Below, piece after piece: positions 13,051 through 24,095 of a stretch of 64,000 bases of DNA. Below the pieces are notes generated by a model, which saw nothing but the letters and a program-made list of their open reading frames with translations, searched no databases and had not been told where the DNA came from. How positions within the stretch are numbered: position 1 is the stretch's first letter; every line of letters begins with the position of its first letter. Made by a program: the position numbers and the translations under genes. Source of the stretch: Pseudorasbora parva (lineage: Eukaryota; Chordata; Actinopteri; Cypriniformes; Gobionidae); the NCBI RefSeq assembly GCF_024679245.1, contig NC_090179.1, positions 3,036,820 through 3,100,819 on the forward strand, written 5' to 3'.

Positions 13051-13340
13051 TAGATCAGCCCTGTAGGCCTGTCCGGCCTCCTGAGCACCCCTGTAATATA
13101 TGTGTTCAGTAGATCCTAGGATCGAGCATTAGAGACTCCCCTCGCTGGCAAGGGTTAGAAAGCACTATACATGTAAGCACTATACACTATACATGCATGT
13201 AAAGCACAGTACATGCTGAGTACTGCTCTCCAGGATTCCCGTCTCCGAGTTCCGGTTTGAGGAAGACACTGCCAGTTTTCAGTCCCTCAGTCTGGATGCT
13301 CATGAGTAAGCACAGAAACTATGGCCAACTGCCTTCCACC

Positions 13341-13571
13341 AAACAGAAAGCTGATCTCTGCTGAAACACAAAACTTCTTCAAATTGTGTATGAGGCTGGT
13401 TGTTTGACACAAATCAGAGTTTCCGAGTGAATATTATCTGACTGACTGTCTGATCAATAGCTGCATACAAAACTGGCAAATTCTTATAATCTGATATAAT
13501 AAGCATATTGAGGAACCATTGGCCATGTGTGTGAATATACCGTATTTCCCTACTATATGGTAGGTAAAAAG
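13341..13571. other. Short unannotated stretch before solo LTR
   Basis: Nothing recognisable; it ends in AAAG, the target duplication of the following LTR. Confidence 0.4.
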
Positions 13572-15379
13572 TGTAACGACAATGACTTATGAGTTTAATG
13601 TCTCGGGGAATAATTAACTCAAAAGGGATTTAATATTCAATATTCATGAATTTATGAATATAATTTGCTAGTCGTTCATTACGTATTAAAATTTTCCGAT
13701 AGGGAAAATTGTTTAATTAAATACAAGTAACCCTTTACGGAATTGCTTGAAATTATCCTACTAAGTTTGTCCTGCAAATTAGTTATAGACTTTCCAAATC
13801 AATTCTCAATAAGGGATTACTGCTTTACGAGCGCATAAGAATCATTAACTTTACTGATCAGGACAAGTTCAATATTTCAAATGGTCATACAGTTTACTTT
13901 ACCAACATAGTAGCATAAGCAGTTAGGTAACGTTAGATCGTAAGTTTAATTGACTTTGTGTATGTGGCAGAATAACAGATTCAACTCATTAAATGTCTTT
14001 TGGAGGTTTAATAAACACAGACTAAAAATAACACTACAATTCACACAGAAAGTACACACTAAATATGCATCAAGAGAGTAGAAATATAGATATTAACGAA
14101 AGAATACATAAAAGAGAATAATGAATAGAGTAAAATTAGAGAGATAAAATAGAGAGAGAGATGGGACAAAGAATTAGGGATAAGAAGCAGCTTTCCTTCA
14201 GTTCATCAAATACAACCTTCCCGGAGTTAACTTGTCCCAACGGGAAAATAACACATAATAAAGCAGTTTGAATTTGGAAGATAAGAATACTTGCGGCTTC
14301 TCGCGTGTGTGCGTTTGTTCCGAGTTCAAATGCCCTGCGTGTCCGGCGGTTCTTTTCGAGGTCGGGGGGAGCGGCTGGTTGCTTTTAGGGATGCTCCGTG
14401 TTCTCCTTCTGAAGAATGCCCTTGAGGCTAGTAATTTGATGCGATGCAAAAGCGAAGCGAGGAGGGAAGAGGAGGAAGAGGGGAAGAGTTGGGGCCTGCT
14501 TGGGGGGCCTGCATTGGTGGCCTGGCTCAATGGCCAGCCACGGTGGCGTATTGGTTCAGCCAGGGAGAGAAGAGGAGAGCATTTCGGAAGAGAGAAAAAG
14601 AGAGCGATTGTGGTCTCCACTGGTCTTTTAAGACAATTAATCCACGCCCCCTTCTGGGTAGTCTACCCAATCCAGAGGGTGAATTCTGAGCGGGAAAAGT
14701 TCTCTTTGTCTTGGTTTACGACCTGCTTTGCATGTTTATGAGGTGTCCGTAAAGGGGTGTTGATTTTGTATGGTTTTACTCCCAAGTTTGCTAAACATAT
14801 TAATGATACATTTCCTAATCCCATTTTGTGCATCGTTGAGTAAGTCAAAGAAATAGGAATATTTAGATATCAAACACCTTATGGCTGGGAGATATTAAAG
14901 CAGAGATACATTCTTACACAAAAATACAAGCATTTAAAATAAACTTACATTGTTTCTACCCCATGATTGAGTAGGCATGAGTCAAGGAGCATGCATATAT
15001 GAGGTTACCTGAACTAGTAAATTGTTAAGACAAAGACAAAAAGATGCAAAATACCATACAGAAGAAACATTTTACAAGACAGTTATGTGTTTACATACAA
15101 TGTCCTGGGGTGCATGTTCATTTATAGATGGTTTGTCTATAATTTGAGGCAAAAGCGTGTGTTTTACAAGCCTCGTGTCTTAAAGTCTTTGTGTCTAAGA
15201 CACTTTTCTGTGGCCAAATTCTTTTGGGCCATAAAACATCTTATCAGATGGTTTCCAGGGTAACGAAGAATCTTTCTCTGTTGTGTTGGGGGAAGGTCTG
15301 TTACTAAGCACAAAGCATTCAAAACCTATTTGTTAAATGTAACTGGCGATTGTGTGTTTGATTCGCCTGAGTCGCTACA
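13572..15379 (-). mobile_element. Solo LTR, family A copy 1 (1808 bp)
   Basis: It begins TGTAACGAC and ends GTCGCTACA, flanked by AAAG at 13568-13571 and AAAG at 15380-15383 (perfect 4-bp TSD). It is the reverse complement of the copies at 28797-30448 and 60811-62189. TG...CA ends, short inverted termini and the TSD length fit a gypsy, BEL or endogenous-retrovirus LTR. No internal region flanks it, so it is a solo LTR. Frames inside it at 14198-14741 are not coding. Confidence 0.75.
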
Positions 15380-15503
15380 AAAGAGTAGTTTGTCCAAATT
15401 CATAGTATTCATAAAACAGACCATGGGTACCCGTATGTCTTTACTACTTCCCATGAGATTCTGAAGTGGCATCTAATGGATTTTACACAAAGTAAGAAGC
15501 ATC

Positions 15504-15834
15504 TAGCCTGACAAGCCAGACCCCAATCAAGATGTTTGGTCTGGAAACTCACCATAGACAGCGCTCAGTCCGAGGGGCGGGATAAACGGTTGTCTTTCAA
15601 ACTCCCTCTCCACGTGATAGGATAGCGTTACCACCAACCAGAGCAACGAAGGTGAAACAGAGCTTGTTGATAGATTAAACATTCACCGTATCCGGTCGGC
15701 TAAACTCTGAACACATCTTCCCTTTTTAAGAATGACTTCAGTGCCGTTCTTTGTTCTTTTCTCAGAGAAAAGCTTAACTCCAAGTCTTGCAGAATCGCAG
15801 TCAAAGCTGATTCGAAAGACCGCCGCCATTCGCC
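15504..15834 (+). mobile_element. MULE-like element, 3'-truncated copy
   Basis: It starts TAGCCTGACAAGCCAGACCC and follows the full copies at 18839-19365 and 58919-59442 up to the GACCGCCGCC motif, then stops. The right terminus is missing. Confidence 0.65.
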
Positions 15835-16203
15835 TTTTTTGTTTGATTGTTTGCCACACCTCTTTCAGTTTTCATAATTCTCAATATGATCACGAAACAA
15901 ATTCATAACTTCAATTAATTAAGCGATTTGTACTACCGGTATAGTGTAGCAAATCTCAACAGCATGATTACTATACTGTCAAAAAAATTGAAACTATGTC
16001 ATCACCCAACTAAATGTAATAAAAATCTGTATAGTACATTTTTCTTCACATGCATACGTTTAGTATGCGATACTAATGATACAGCATCTCGCAAAAATGT
16101 AAACTGTTAGGGGTGTGAGCCATGAGATCTTGATATTAAATCATGATGATATTTCTTGTAAGGGGAAAAAATGTCTCACGAAAGATATCAAGATGATTTT
16201 GAG

Positions 16204-16205
<2 letters not shown>

Positions 16206-16290
<85 letters not shown>
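16206..16290. repeat. (CT)n-(TA)n compound microsatellite
   Basis: About 20 CT units pass directly into about 22 TA units. Confidence 0.9.
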
Positions 16291-16293
<3 letters not shown>

Positions 16294-16439
16294 TTTTTTA
16301 ATTCAAGAAGGTCCTTGGCCTTATGAAAAAGTAACAAAGTTCTTGTAATTGTTTAATTAGCATTTGCTACAATAAAGCAGTAAGATCATTGGTGATAATG
16401 CTAAGGCATATTTGAATAATAATAATAATAGTAATAATA

Positions 16440-17270
16440 ATAATTTGTTAAATTTATATAGCACTTTTCTAGGCACTCAAAAAAAAAAAAGATACATAGA
16501 AGGAGGAATCTTCTCAACCACCACCAATTTGCAGCATCAACCTGGATGATGTGACTGTGTCATGACAAATCCTGTCCCCCTGTGAAATCGTGTCCACTGG
16601 TAGCGGTTTTAAATGCCTGATCAAAAGTTGTTATACATGGTTCTGGACAATTAATTGTTTGAAAATAACTAAATAATAAAATAATAAACTATAAATTCAT
16701 TGCCATAATAAGTACACACGCAAAACATTTATTTAAAATATTTAATTGATTGCTATAATGGGAGCAAAAACATGTTCTGAATTATATACTTATATAAGCA
16801 CTTATAGCTTCAGTTATATACTACTAATATATGAAACATATGCTTTGTAAGATATTAAAGACTATTTTAACACAATTTAAACAGCAAAAATCAAAACGCG
16901 ATTGTGTAAGAATTGTAATCAGGCTCTGAACAGATTACCTATTAAAATTTCTTTCAGCCAATAGAATCGCTCTTGGGGTCCTTGCAGACACGATTTCACA
17001 GGGGGACAGGATTTTTCATGACAACGGCAGCCATATTGCGCCAGAATGCTCACCACACACCAGCTGATTGGTGGAGAGGAGACAGAGTGATGAAGTCAAT
17101 CATTTATTGAGGATTATTAGGAGGCCATGATGGACAGAGACCAATGGGCAAATTTGGCCAGGATGCCCGGGTTACACCCCTACTCTTTATCGAAGGACAT
17201 CCTGGGATTTTTAACGACCAAAGTCAGGACCTCGTTTTAACATCTCATTCAAAAGAGAGATTATTTTAAC
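16440..17270 (+). repeat. L2-tail-type interspersed repeat, interrupted
   Basis: The left part (TTTATATAGCACTTTTCTAGG, then CACCTGGATGATG) and right part (GGCAGCCATATTGCGCC, then a stretch with CACACACCAGCTGATTGG and AAGGACATCCTGGG) form one repeat familiar from fish genomes. It is split by the small TIR element at 16559-17022. Confidence 0.55.
16559..17022. mobile_element. 464-bp MITE inside an interspersed repeat
   Basis: The ends are near-perfect inverted repeats: GTCATGACAAATCCTGTCCC at the left and the complement of GTCATGAAAAATCCTGTCCC at the right, extending through CCCTGTGAAATCGTGTC. No coding capacity. It separates the two halves of the host repeat. Confidence 0.75.
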
Positions 17271-17692
17271 CTTTTTCTTCCTTTTTTTTAATATCTATAG
17301 AATTTGCAATGAAAAATAGCAACATACTCATTTAGAAACTATAGCTACACTACAACATGCTTCAGTTGTAATAAACACCGATCGGGCATAACATTATGGT
17401 TTTCATTATGAGCATCAGTTGCACAAGCACAGGATGCTCTCATCGGTTTGATGGTGTTTATGCTACGTAAATGGTAAAACGATGTTCCTGGGGTACTATA
17501 ACACTGATACACCAGGTATACTGAGAGTATCTTTTTGGGTTGTCATACTCTCATTAAGTTATGATTAAAGTTACACGTCATGTAACAGTGTTCAGTTAAA
17601 TAAAAAACACATAAACAATGGTCTACATTTCATTGTATCTATCAATATTAAGATGGTTACAGGTAAATTAATTTAACCTAACGTTAACCCCA

Positions 17693-17814
17693 GGGCCGGC
17701 CCTGACCAATTTGCTGCCCTAGGCAAGATTTACTTGGTGCCCCTTGTATCAAGGTTTTGAACCGTGAATGCTGTACTGAACAGTTCAATATTATATTGAG
17801 TATTGTGGCATCCC

Positions 17815-17815
<1 letters not shown>
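17693..17815 (+). mobile_element. hAT-like terminus fragment
   Basis: CAGGGCCGGCCCTGACCAAT and the following GGCAAGATT match the left end of the element at 20019-21274. The rest is missing; a (TA)n run follows at 17819-17857. Confidence 0.5.
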
Positions 17816-17857
<42 letters not shown>

Positions 17858-17860
<3 letters not shown>

Positions 17861-18240
17861 AAAGTATTCTGCCCCCTTGAACTTTGCGAACTTTTGCCAC
17901 ATTTCAGGCTTCAAACATAAAGATATAAAACTGTAATTTTTTGTGAAGAATCAACAACAAGTGGGAAACAGTCATGAAGTGGAATGAAATTTATTGGATA
18001 TTTCAAACTTTTTTAACAAATCAAAAACTGAAAAATTGGGCGTGCAAAATTATTCGGCCCAACTTACAGTGCAGCAATCTCTGAAGGATCCAGTTGTTGA
18101 CCTAAAGGACTAATGATGATAAAGAGAATCCACCTGTGTGTAATGAAGTCTCCGTATAAATGCACCTGCACTGTGATAGTCTCAGAGGTCCGTTTAAAGC
18201 GCAGAGAGCATCATTAAGAACAAGGAACATACCAGGCAGG
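17858..18240. mobile_element. Tc1/mariner-like fragment
   Basis: It carries the phrases TTGAACTTTTGCCACATTTC-like and GGGCGTGCAAAATTATTCGG, which I recognise from inverted repeats of fish Tc1-type elements, next to a TA-rich site. No transposase frame survives. Confidence 0.5.
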
Positions 18241-18838
18241 TCCAAGATACTGTTGTGGAGAACTTTAAAGCCATTAATCCATATACAATGACTAAAGTTA
18301 ATCCAAGCAGTAGTTGTAGCTGTTTTTGAAGTCCATAAAAAATGCAGCTGTCCGTCAAATAACGTGCTCCACACGGCACCGATGGGTTAATAGAGCCTTC
18401 TGATTCTAATTGATGCGTTTGTGTAAGAAAAATATCCATATCTAAAACTTTATAAAGGAAACCCGCCTTGAAGTCTTCCATTGTAGCCATAGCTGTTTAT
18501 TTAACAGCCACAAGATGGCACCAGCGTTAAGCATAGAAGTAGTACCGGTACAAGATAACTCGTATTACCCATATGAGCGGTTGTTATCTGGGATTGACCA
18601 ATCAGAATTGGCCGTGTAATAAATATAAAATACATTCTCCATTTGAGCAAACCTTGAGTTTTAATAAACCTGCTTGGACAGCAGTAAAATTAGATGCGTG
18701 TTATCTGTATGATTTTTGCTCATTTGTAAGTTCTTATTTATTAATTATTTAGAAACCTTTCTGAGCCGTATTGGCAGCATGTCAAGGATGTTCTCCTTAT
18801 CCCACTTCCACTTGTGCTGGGCAGTAATACGTTGGCGC
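18241..18838. other. Unannotated repeat-like stretch
   Basis: Overlapping minus-strand frames at 18102-18490 show no domain and straddle the Tc1-like boundary. No call is made. Confidence 0.4.
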
Positions 18839-19365
18839 TAGCCTGACAAGCCAGACCCACATCAAGATGTTTGGTCTGGAAACTCACCATAGACAGCGCT
18901 CATTCCGAGGGGCGGATAAACGGTTGTCTTTCAAACTCCCTCTGCACGCGATAGGATAGCGCTACACCAACCAGAGCAACGAAGGTGAAACAGAGCTTGT
19001 TGATAGATTAAACATTCACCGTATCTGGTCGACTAAACTCCGAACACATCTTCCCTTTTTAAGAATGACTTCAGTGCCGTTCTTTGTTCTTTTCTCAGAG
19101 AAAAGCTTAACTCCAATCTTCCAGAATCGCAGTCAAAGCTAATTCGAAAGACCGCCGCCGTTCGTCAGTTTCTGTGTTTACTAGAAGCGTGCAAACGCAA
19201 CTCGGCCGTCGTCATTATGGCCCCGCCCACCGACTCTATACACAATATGATTGGCCTGTCCAGATTGTCAGGAATACAGCTCAGAAGAGTATTGAGAGTT
19301 CCTAGACAACACTTGCGGGCAGATTAAATTTGCTGCCGCTAGGGTGCGTCTAGATTTCTAGGCTA
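18839..19365 (+). mobile_element. MULE-like non-autonomous element, copy 2 (527 bp)
   Basis: It runs from TAGCCTGACAAGCCAGACCC to GATTTCTAGGCTA and is flanked by the 9-bp duplication CGTTGGCGC at 18830-18838 and 19366-19374. A 9-bp TSD points to a Mutator-like transposase; the interior has no coding frame. It is nearly identical in layout to 58919-59442. Confidence 0.8.
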
Positions 19366-19374
19366 CGTTGGCGC

Positions 19375-20018
19375 AACATAGCTGATTAATCTGAAATATT
19401 AACATATCATGGCATAATATTATCAGAGCCACCTTATATTAATTTCTTGAATAAACAAATATAAACAAAAACATTTAAATTCACCGTCATCTTGTTTGCA
19501 TTGCCAGTCATAGACAAACTCCAAACTGCTAACATCAAGCAAGAAATGAGTGCAAAACACATGAAAAACCCAAATCACCATACTAACAAGAGCTAGCCAC
19601 TGTTCATCCACACCTAAAAAAACAAAACAGGAAATCACTTTGTAAACACAATGTAAACTACTTATTTCATAGTTCTTCAGTGGAGTTTACCAAGCCATTG
19701 CTTTTTTTCCCTTTTCTTTTTTATCTGGCAGATGGAAATTATTTCTGACACATTTCAGATCATAGATTAATACTTTGTGTCAAAGGTTTTTGAAAAGTCC
19801 TCAATCCTGATAGTAAATGTAATGCTGGCCATAGAAAACGCCAATGATTAAAGTGTTTTCAGGAGACATTATTCTAATTCTAATCTAAAAATGGATTCAT
19901 GTTGAAAGAATGTTGTGCAACGTACGTCTTGGTTTCGCAAATTATCTCCAGGCCATTTGAGAGACAGCTCTGAAGGAAGCATAGGAGTATTTTTACCCGA
20001 TTGAGGTATTCTAAAAAA
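19375..20018. other. Unannotated intergenic stretch
   Basis: No supported gene or repeat boundary. The last eight bases, CTAAAAAA, are the putative target duplication of the next hAT element. Confidence 0.4.
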
Positions 20019-20403
20019 CAGGGCCGGCCCTGACCAATTTGCTGCCCTAGGCAAGATTTTACTTGCTGCCCCTTTTATCAAGATTTTTACATGTTGGTTG
20101 TGTTTTTATAATTTTTTTACAAAATAAATGCACACACACAGACACACACGTCTGGTTCACTATCTTTGTGGGGACTCTCCATAGACATGTACAAACCGTA
20201 TTTTCTATCCCCGTACACTGCCACTGCCCCTAAACCTACCCATCACAGGAAACATTCTGAATTTTTACTTTAAAAAACTCATCCTGTATGATTTATAAGC
20301 CTTTTGAAAAGTGGGGACCGCTGGCTGGTTCCCACAATGTAGGTAATCTCAGGTTTTACTATGGTCCCCACAATGTAATATAAACATTGGACACACACAA
20401 AGG

Positions 20404-20442
<39 letters not shown>

Positions 20443-21274
20443 CAAAAATGTGTGTATGTATGTATGTAGGCCTATATCCTCCACTAATGCTCATGTTTTC
20501 ACCATGAATTAAACTTTTTAAGAAATGTGTATATTTAGTGTGCATTTTATTAAATGTTTTAGCTATTTTAGATAAACCTGTATATAAATATCATTACTAA
20601 TTTCAGAAAATAAATTTTAAAAAAACGCCACAGCCTATATCCCCTTACAATTGCACAACTGAGTAAAAACATTAGGCTATTATTATATATATATATTGAC
20701 ATGATTTTTTACAGATTCTGATCACCCAGATCAGTTGCTTATATAGATTTAAGGTACAAATAACTGGAATTAATTAGCAAACATTCATATTTAGATAATG
20801 CATTTAGATAAACTGTTCATTCATTTCATCACTTTACCTGTCTTATTCCTTACCTCTTATTCCTTTCCTGTATCAGAGGGCTCAGGGCTTCGGTCTTTTT
20901 GACACATTGGCCATCCGTCATAAATAATTAGGCAACTTTCACTGTATGGCGCGAGCGAAAAAGCACATTAAAAACGAAAGCAATCCTGTCTGTTAGATAC
21001 GCGAGAGGCGACGCGACAACAAATTCCCATTCCCTGATCGCGTGTTCAATATCGGACACTCTAAAGCACTCGCTGTGCAGGAGGAGGTTGATGCGGTGGT
21101 CTTGGAAGAGTCTGGGCCTGGGGATTTGTTTAAGATTTTTTTGGTAATATTTCAAATTAATATTAAGAAAAAGTAGCAGTAATAAAACCGGAAAAATCAC
21201 TCATTTTGGCGCCCCTATGGACAAGTGACGCCCCTAGCATTTGCCTATTCCGCCTATGCCACGGGCCGGCCCAG
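20019..21274. mobile_element. hAT-like element (1256 bp)
   Basis: The left end is CAGGGCCGGCCC and the right end is GGGCCGGCCCAG, flanked by CTAAAAAA and CTAAATAT (six of eight identical), as expected for an old 8-bp hAT TSD. The right interior carries CTAGGGGCGTCACTTGTCC in complement. No transposase remains; it carries a nested small repeat at 20130-20410. Confidence 0.6.
20130..20410. repeat. Small fish interspersed repeat flanked by (CA)n
   Basis: It contains TGTGGGGACTCTCCATAGAC, CCTAAACCTACCCATCACAG and TATGATTTATAAGCC, phrases from a MITE-like repeat common in fish. CA-repeats lie on both sides. A (CA)n(TA)n run follows to 20441. Confidence 0.55.
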
Positions 21275-21369
21275 CTAAATATCATAAATATATCTAAATA
21301 TATCACACGTGTTTAACGTGAAGTTGGAATCCACGGAATTTCACACCAAGTTTGATCTGATGTGCCATC

Positions 21370-21460
21370 AGCCGATTGGTTGACCTTTACCTCGCCCCTT
21401 TCAATTTCCGTTGGAAACCGCAGGCTATAAAAGACCCCTGCCCCGACACTCTGTCATTCA
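21370..21460 (+). promoter_or_regulatory. Promoter of the tyrosine recombinase gene
   Basis: CGATTGGTTG (inverted CCAAT box) near 21373 and CTATAAAAGA (TATA box) near 21425 precede the ATG at 21581 by about 150 bp. Spacing fits a compact RNA polymerase II promoter starting near 21455. It lies within 150 bp of the upstream hAT element's right end. Confidence 0.6.
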
Positions 21461-21580
21461 CTTGCATTTCACACATCTGTTTTTGCGCGCACCACAGTCA
21501 TCGCTCTCACACATACACACACACTCTTTGCACCTCATGGTTCCTGACGCGTTCCACACTTTTGTTTTTCTGTTTGAAAA

Positions 21581-23994
21581 ATGGTTGTCGACTGCCCCAT
21601 TTGTTACAGAGGGTACAGCCAGCACCTTCGCGTGAGTCATGGCGTCCGAAACAAGGAGGAGAGGAAACTTCTTCTCTCCATCCCATCCGGCAGGGTTGAT
21701 GTTCGCAAAGGCACCTGCCCTGTGCTGGGCTGCGGAAAGGCGACCGCCCGGATGGACCGGCACCTCAAGGCCAACACGGAACTGACGTCTCGGGCCCGCA
21801 GCCAGGCCATGGACTCCCTTAAGAGAAAAAAGGTCCTCGCAGACCTGGCCAAGCTGCGGGCCAGCGACCCGGCAATTCCAATGTCCTCCATGCTTGACCT
21901 AAACGAGGCCGGGGACATCGGGGACGACCCCGTCTGTGCGTTGGGAGACGAGGAGGAGGAGCAGCAGGAGAAGCAGCAGCAGCCGACGGCCACCCCCTGC
22001 GACAACCCCCGATGCCGGGCGGCCCAGGAGGACCTCCAGAAGCAGGTGGAGATCTTGACGGATTCGCTCTGCAAACTGTCTCGGCGCTTCCGCCTGCTCA
22101 AGAGGAGGTGCCAGGGCCCCCCATCCAGCCATCTCTCAGGGGTGGCCGGCAAGCTCCTCGCCTCCTGTTGCTCGCCAGGGATAGGAGCGGCTGCTGTGGC
22201 GGCGGAGGAGGACGACAACGGGGCTACTTCTTCCGCTGCTGCTGTGGCGACGGCTGTGGCGCCGGCGACCGCATCACCCTCCACCTCCTGCTCCTCCATC
22301 GCCTACCCTTTCCCAGATTACGTGCCAGCTCTGAGTGAGTACCTCTTGCCCTCTCTTTCTCACTGTGTCTCTGTGGCTGTTGTTCTAACTGACCCTGTTG
22401 TTCTAACTGACCCTGTTGTTCTGACTGACCCTGTTGTTCTGACTAACCCTGTTGTTCTTGTGTGTTTTTCCGCAGATGTATTGATTGAGGAATTCAGAGG
22501 CCACCAGGAGGCAGCGGATCCGGGCCCGAGGCTGGTAAATAATGTAGCCTCCAAAGTCTTTCGCTTCAAGAATTTTTTGGCTAAATGGCGGCGGGGCAGA
22601 CGGATCTGGCCAGCCTGGGCTTTCTTAATCAGACGGCGAGGATGCGGTCTTGGCTGAACAGCCTCAACCAGGCCAAGATCGCGGAGCCGACGATACATCA
22701 CTATCTGAAAAATGTGGCCCAGTTCCTGGCCTACGTGGCCGAGACCCCGCCACCCACCAGCCGGCTCTCCCGGACAGTCATGGTGGGGCTGAACCGGGAG
22801 ATAAAAAATATGATCTGCTCCGTCCGGCGGAGAGTGGTAATGCATGAGGTGAAGGTCAAGCAGGCCAAGGAGGGCCGCCTTATCTCGAAGACCACTCTCC
22901 GCCAGTGCCTGGCCAAGGCAAAGGTAGCCATCCCGAAGATCCTGGGTAAGTTTTTGACTCCTCTCACCTTCAAGACACACACACACACACACACACTTGA
23001 CAATTCTCCCTCTTTTCACACAGCCCGTCTCTGCCAGTCACCCAACAGGAATGACCAGTGGTCGTTTTATGGACACCTCACTGCATACTTTGCCTGCATT
23101 TATGGGCATCGCAGTGGGGTGTTCCAAAACATGACCATTCAAGAGGTAGAGGCGGCCAGGAACAACTGTAAGGATGGCTGCTATGTGATCAATGTGAGTG
23201 GTTTTATCTCTCTCTCAGTCTCTTACACTTTGTCTCTTTTTCCGCAGATATCAACACAAGACAAATCAGGCGTTCAGAGCGGCCCAGTTGGCGTTAAACG
23301 AGGAGGAATATGAATGGGTGACGGGGTTCCTGGAGCTGAGGCCCTAAATGGTGGGGGGGTGGGGGTGACCCCACCTACTTTTTTTTCACCTCTAAGCCCA
23401 GCTCATGCAAAAATCTAAATCAGTACTTTCAGGATGCATGGGCTGGGATGGGCCTCCCAGGAACCCCAAACTTTACCGAAATCCGGACGTCCATCGCCAC
23501 CCACGTAAGTGCTCCCGCATGGCTTGAGTTTCTGAGGTGTGTGTTTGTTTCTGACTATGCTTTCCACTCTATCCACACAGGCCAAGAACACGCATAACCC
23601 CGGGAACCGGCACAAGGTGTCCCAGTTTATGTGTCACGATACCTCCATGGCTGACCGGTTCTACGCCCTCAACCTAGATGCCACACAGGACAGGGACCAC
23701 CGAAGACTGTTTGAGGCGGCCGTGGAGGGAGAGGACACCACCCCGGGGTCTCCGGAGAAGAAAGAAAGGAAAAGAAAGAGGCCCACCAAGCCGGCCAGGC
23801 GAGCCCCCGCCAGCCCGCCGCCCTCCGACAGCCAGGGAGCGCATGAAGAGGAGGTGGATTCTGCCGCTTCCGTAAGTCCATCATTCTCATTGGTGGGAGG
23901 ATTGTTTAACCATTCGTTGGCTGGCGTGTTTGCTGACTCTTTTTTCTTTCCATTTCAGAAGGGACCCACCACCCCCAAAAAACGGAGGGTCTAA
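21581..23994 (+). CDS. Crypton-type tyrosine recombinase gene, six exons, frame-damaged
   Basis: Site-specific DNA strand-exchange enzyme of the tyrosine recombinase (YR) family, presumably nuclear. Exons by GT-AG and phase: 21581-22334, 22476-22945, 23024-23193, 23248-23504, 23581-23871, 23959-23994. Residues 1-67 hold two zinc-finger-like units (C5, C8, H15, H20; then C46, C51, H61 with the last ligand lost), followed by acidic and Ala/Ser-rich linkers. The catalytic core shows GHRSGV (Arg 23110-23112), HKTNQAF (Lys 23258), TEIRTS (Arg 23484) and CHDTSMADRFY (His 23635, Tyr 23662). A basic tail ends PKKRRV, a likely nuclear localisation signal; AATAAA at 24006 ends the transcript. Three frame breaks (about 22582, 23250 and a G-run near 23345) suggest a recent pseudogene or sequencing errors. 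A domesticated gene is the alternative. Confidence 0.8.
22378..22460 (+). repeat. 19-bp tandem repeat in intron 1
   Basis: About four copies of CTGTTGTTCTAACTGACCC or a variant lie between the donor at 22335 and the acceptor ending 22475. Because the run is open, it extends the first exon's frame artificially. Confidence 0.85.
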
Positions 23995-24095
23995 CCCTTT
24001 AACCAAATAAAATGTTGAAAAGTTCATTACTCTCATGTCTTTTTTTGGCTGCAAAGCAAGTGTCTGATGCACTGAATAAAAGAATATTATCACAT

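Larger units (their letters stand above)
7498..13340 (+). mobile_element. Degenerate GC-rich retroelement remnant, possibly DIRS-like
   Basis: It starts with an imperfect palindrome (GTTCCCTTTTGAAAGGGAAC) near 7515 and a conserved-looking leader, is split by the transposon at 7603-9366, then resumes with a TATA box. It is much more GC-rich than its flanks. A broken frame near 9945-10080 reads like FPFLSDLLTEVGRAWKNPY, which recalls the gag region of fish DIRS elements. No intact frame or reverse transcriptase is visible. The assignment is tentative; a decayed LTR element is the alternative. Confidence 0.35.

Noticed and set aside
14198..14741. 140- and 157-codon frames on opposite strands
   Set aside because: Both lie inside a solo LTR whose other copies do not keep the frames.
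21637..22299. 220-codon minus-strand frame
   Set aside because: It is antisense to recombinase exon 1, caused by its GC-rich codons; no motif.
22360..23019. 219-codon minus-strand frame
   Set aside because: It crosses two introns and a tandem repeat of the plus-strand recombinase gene.
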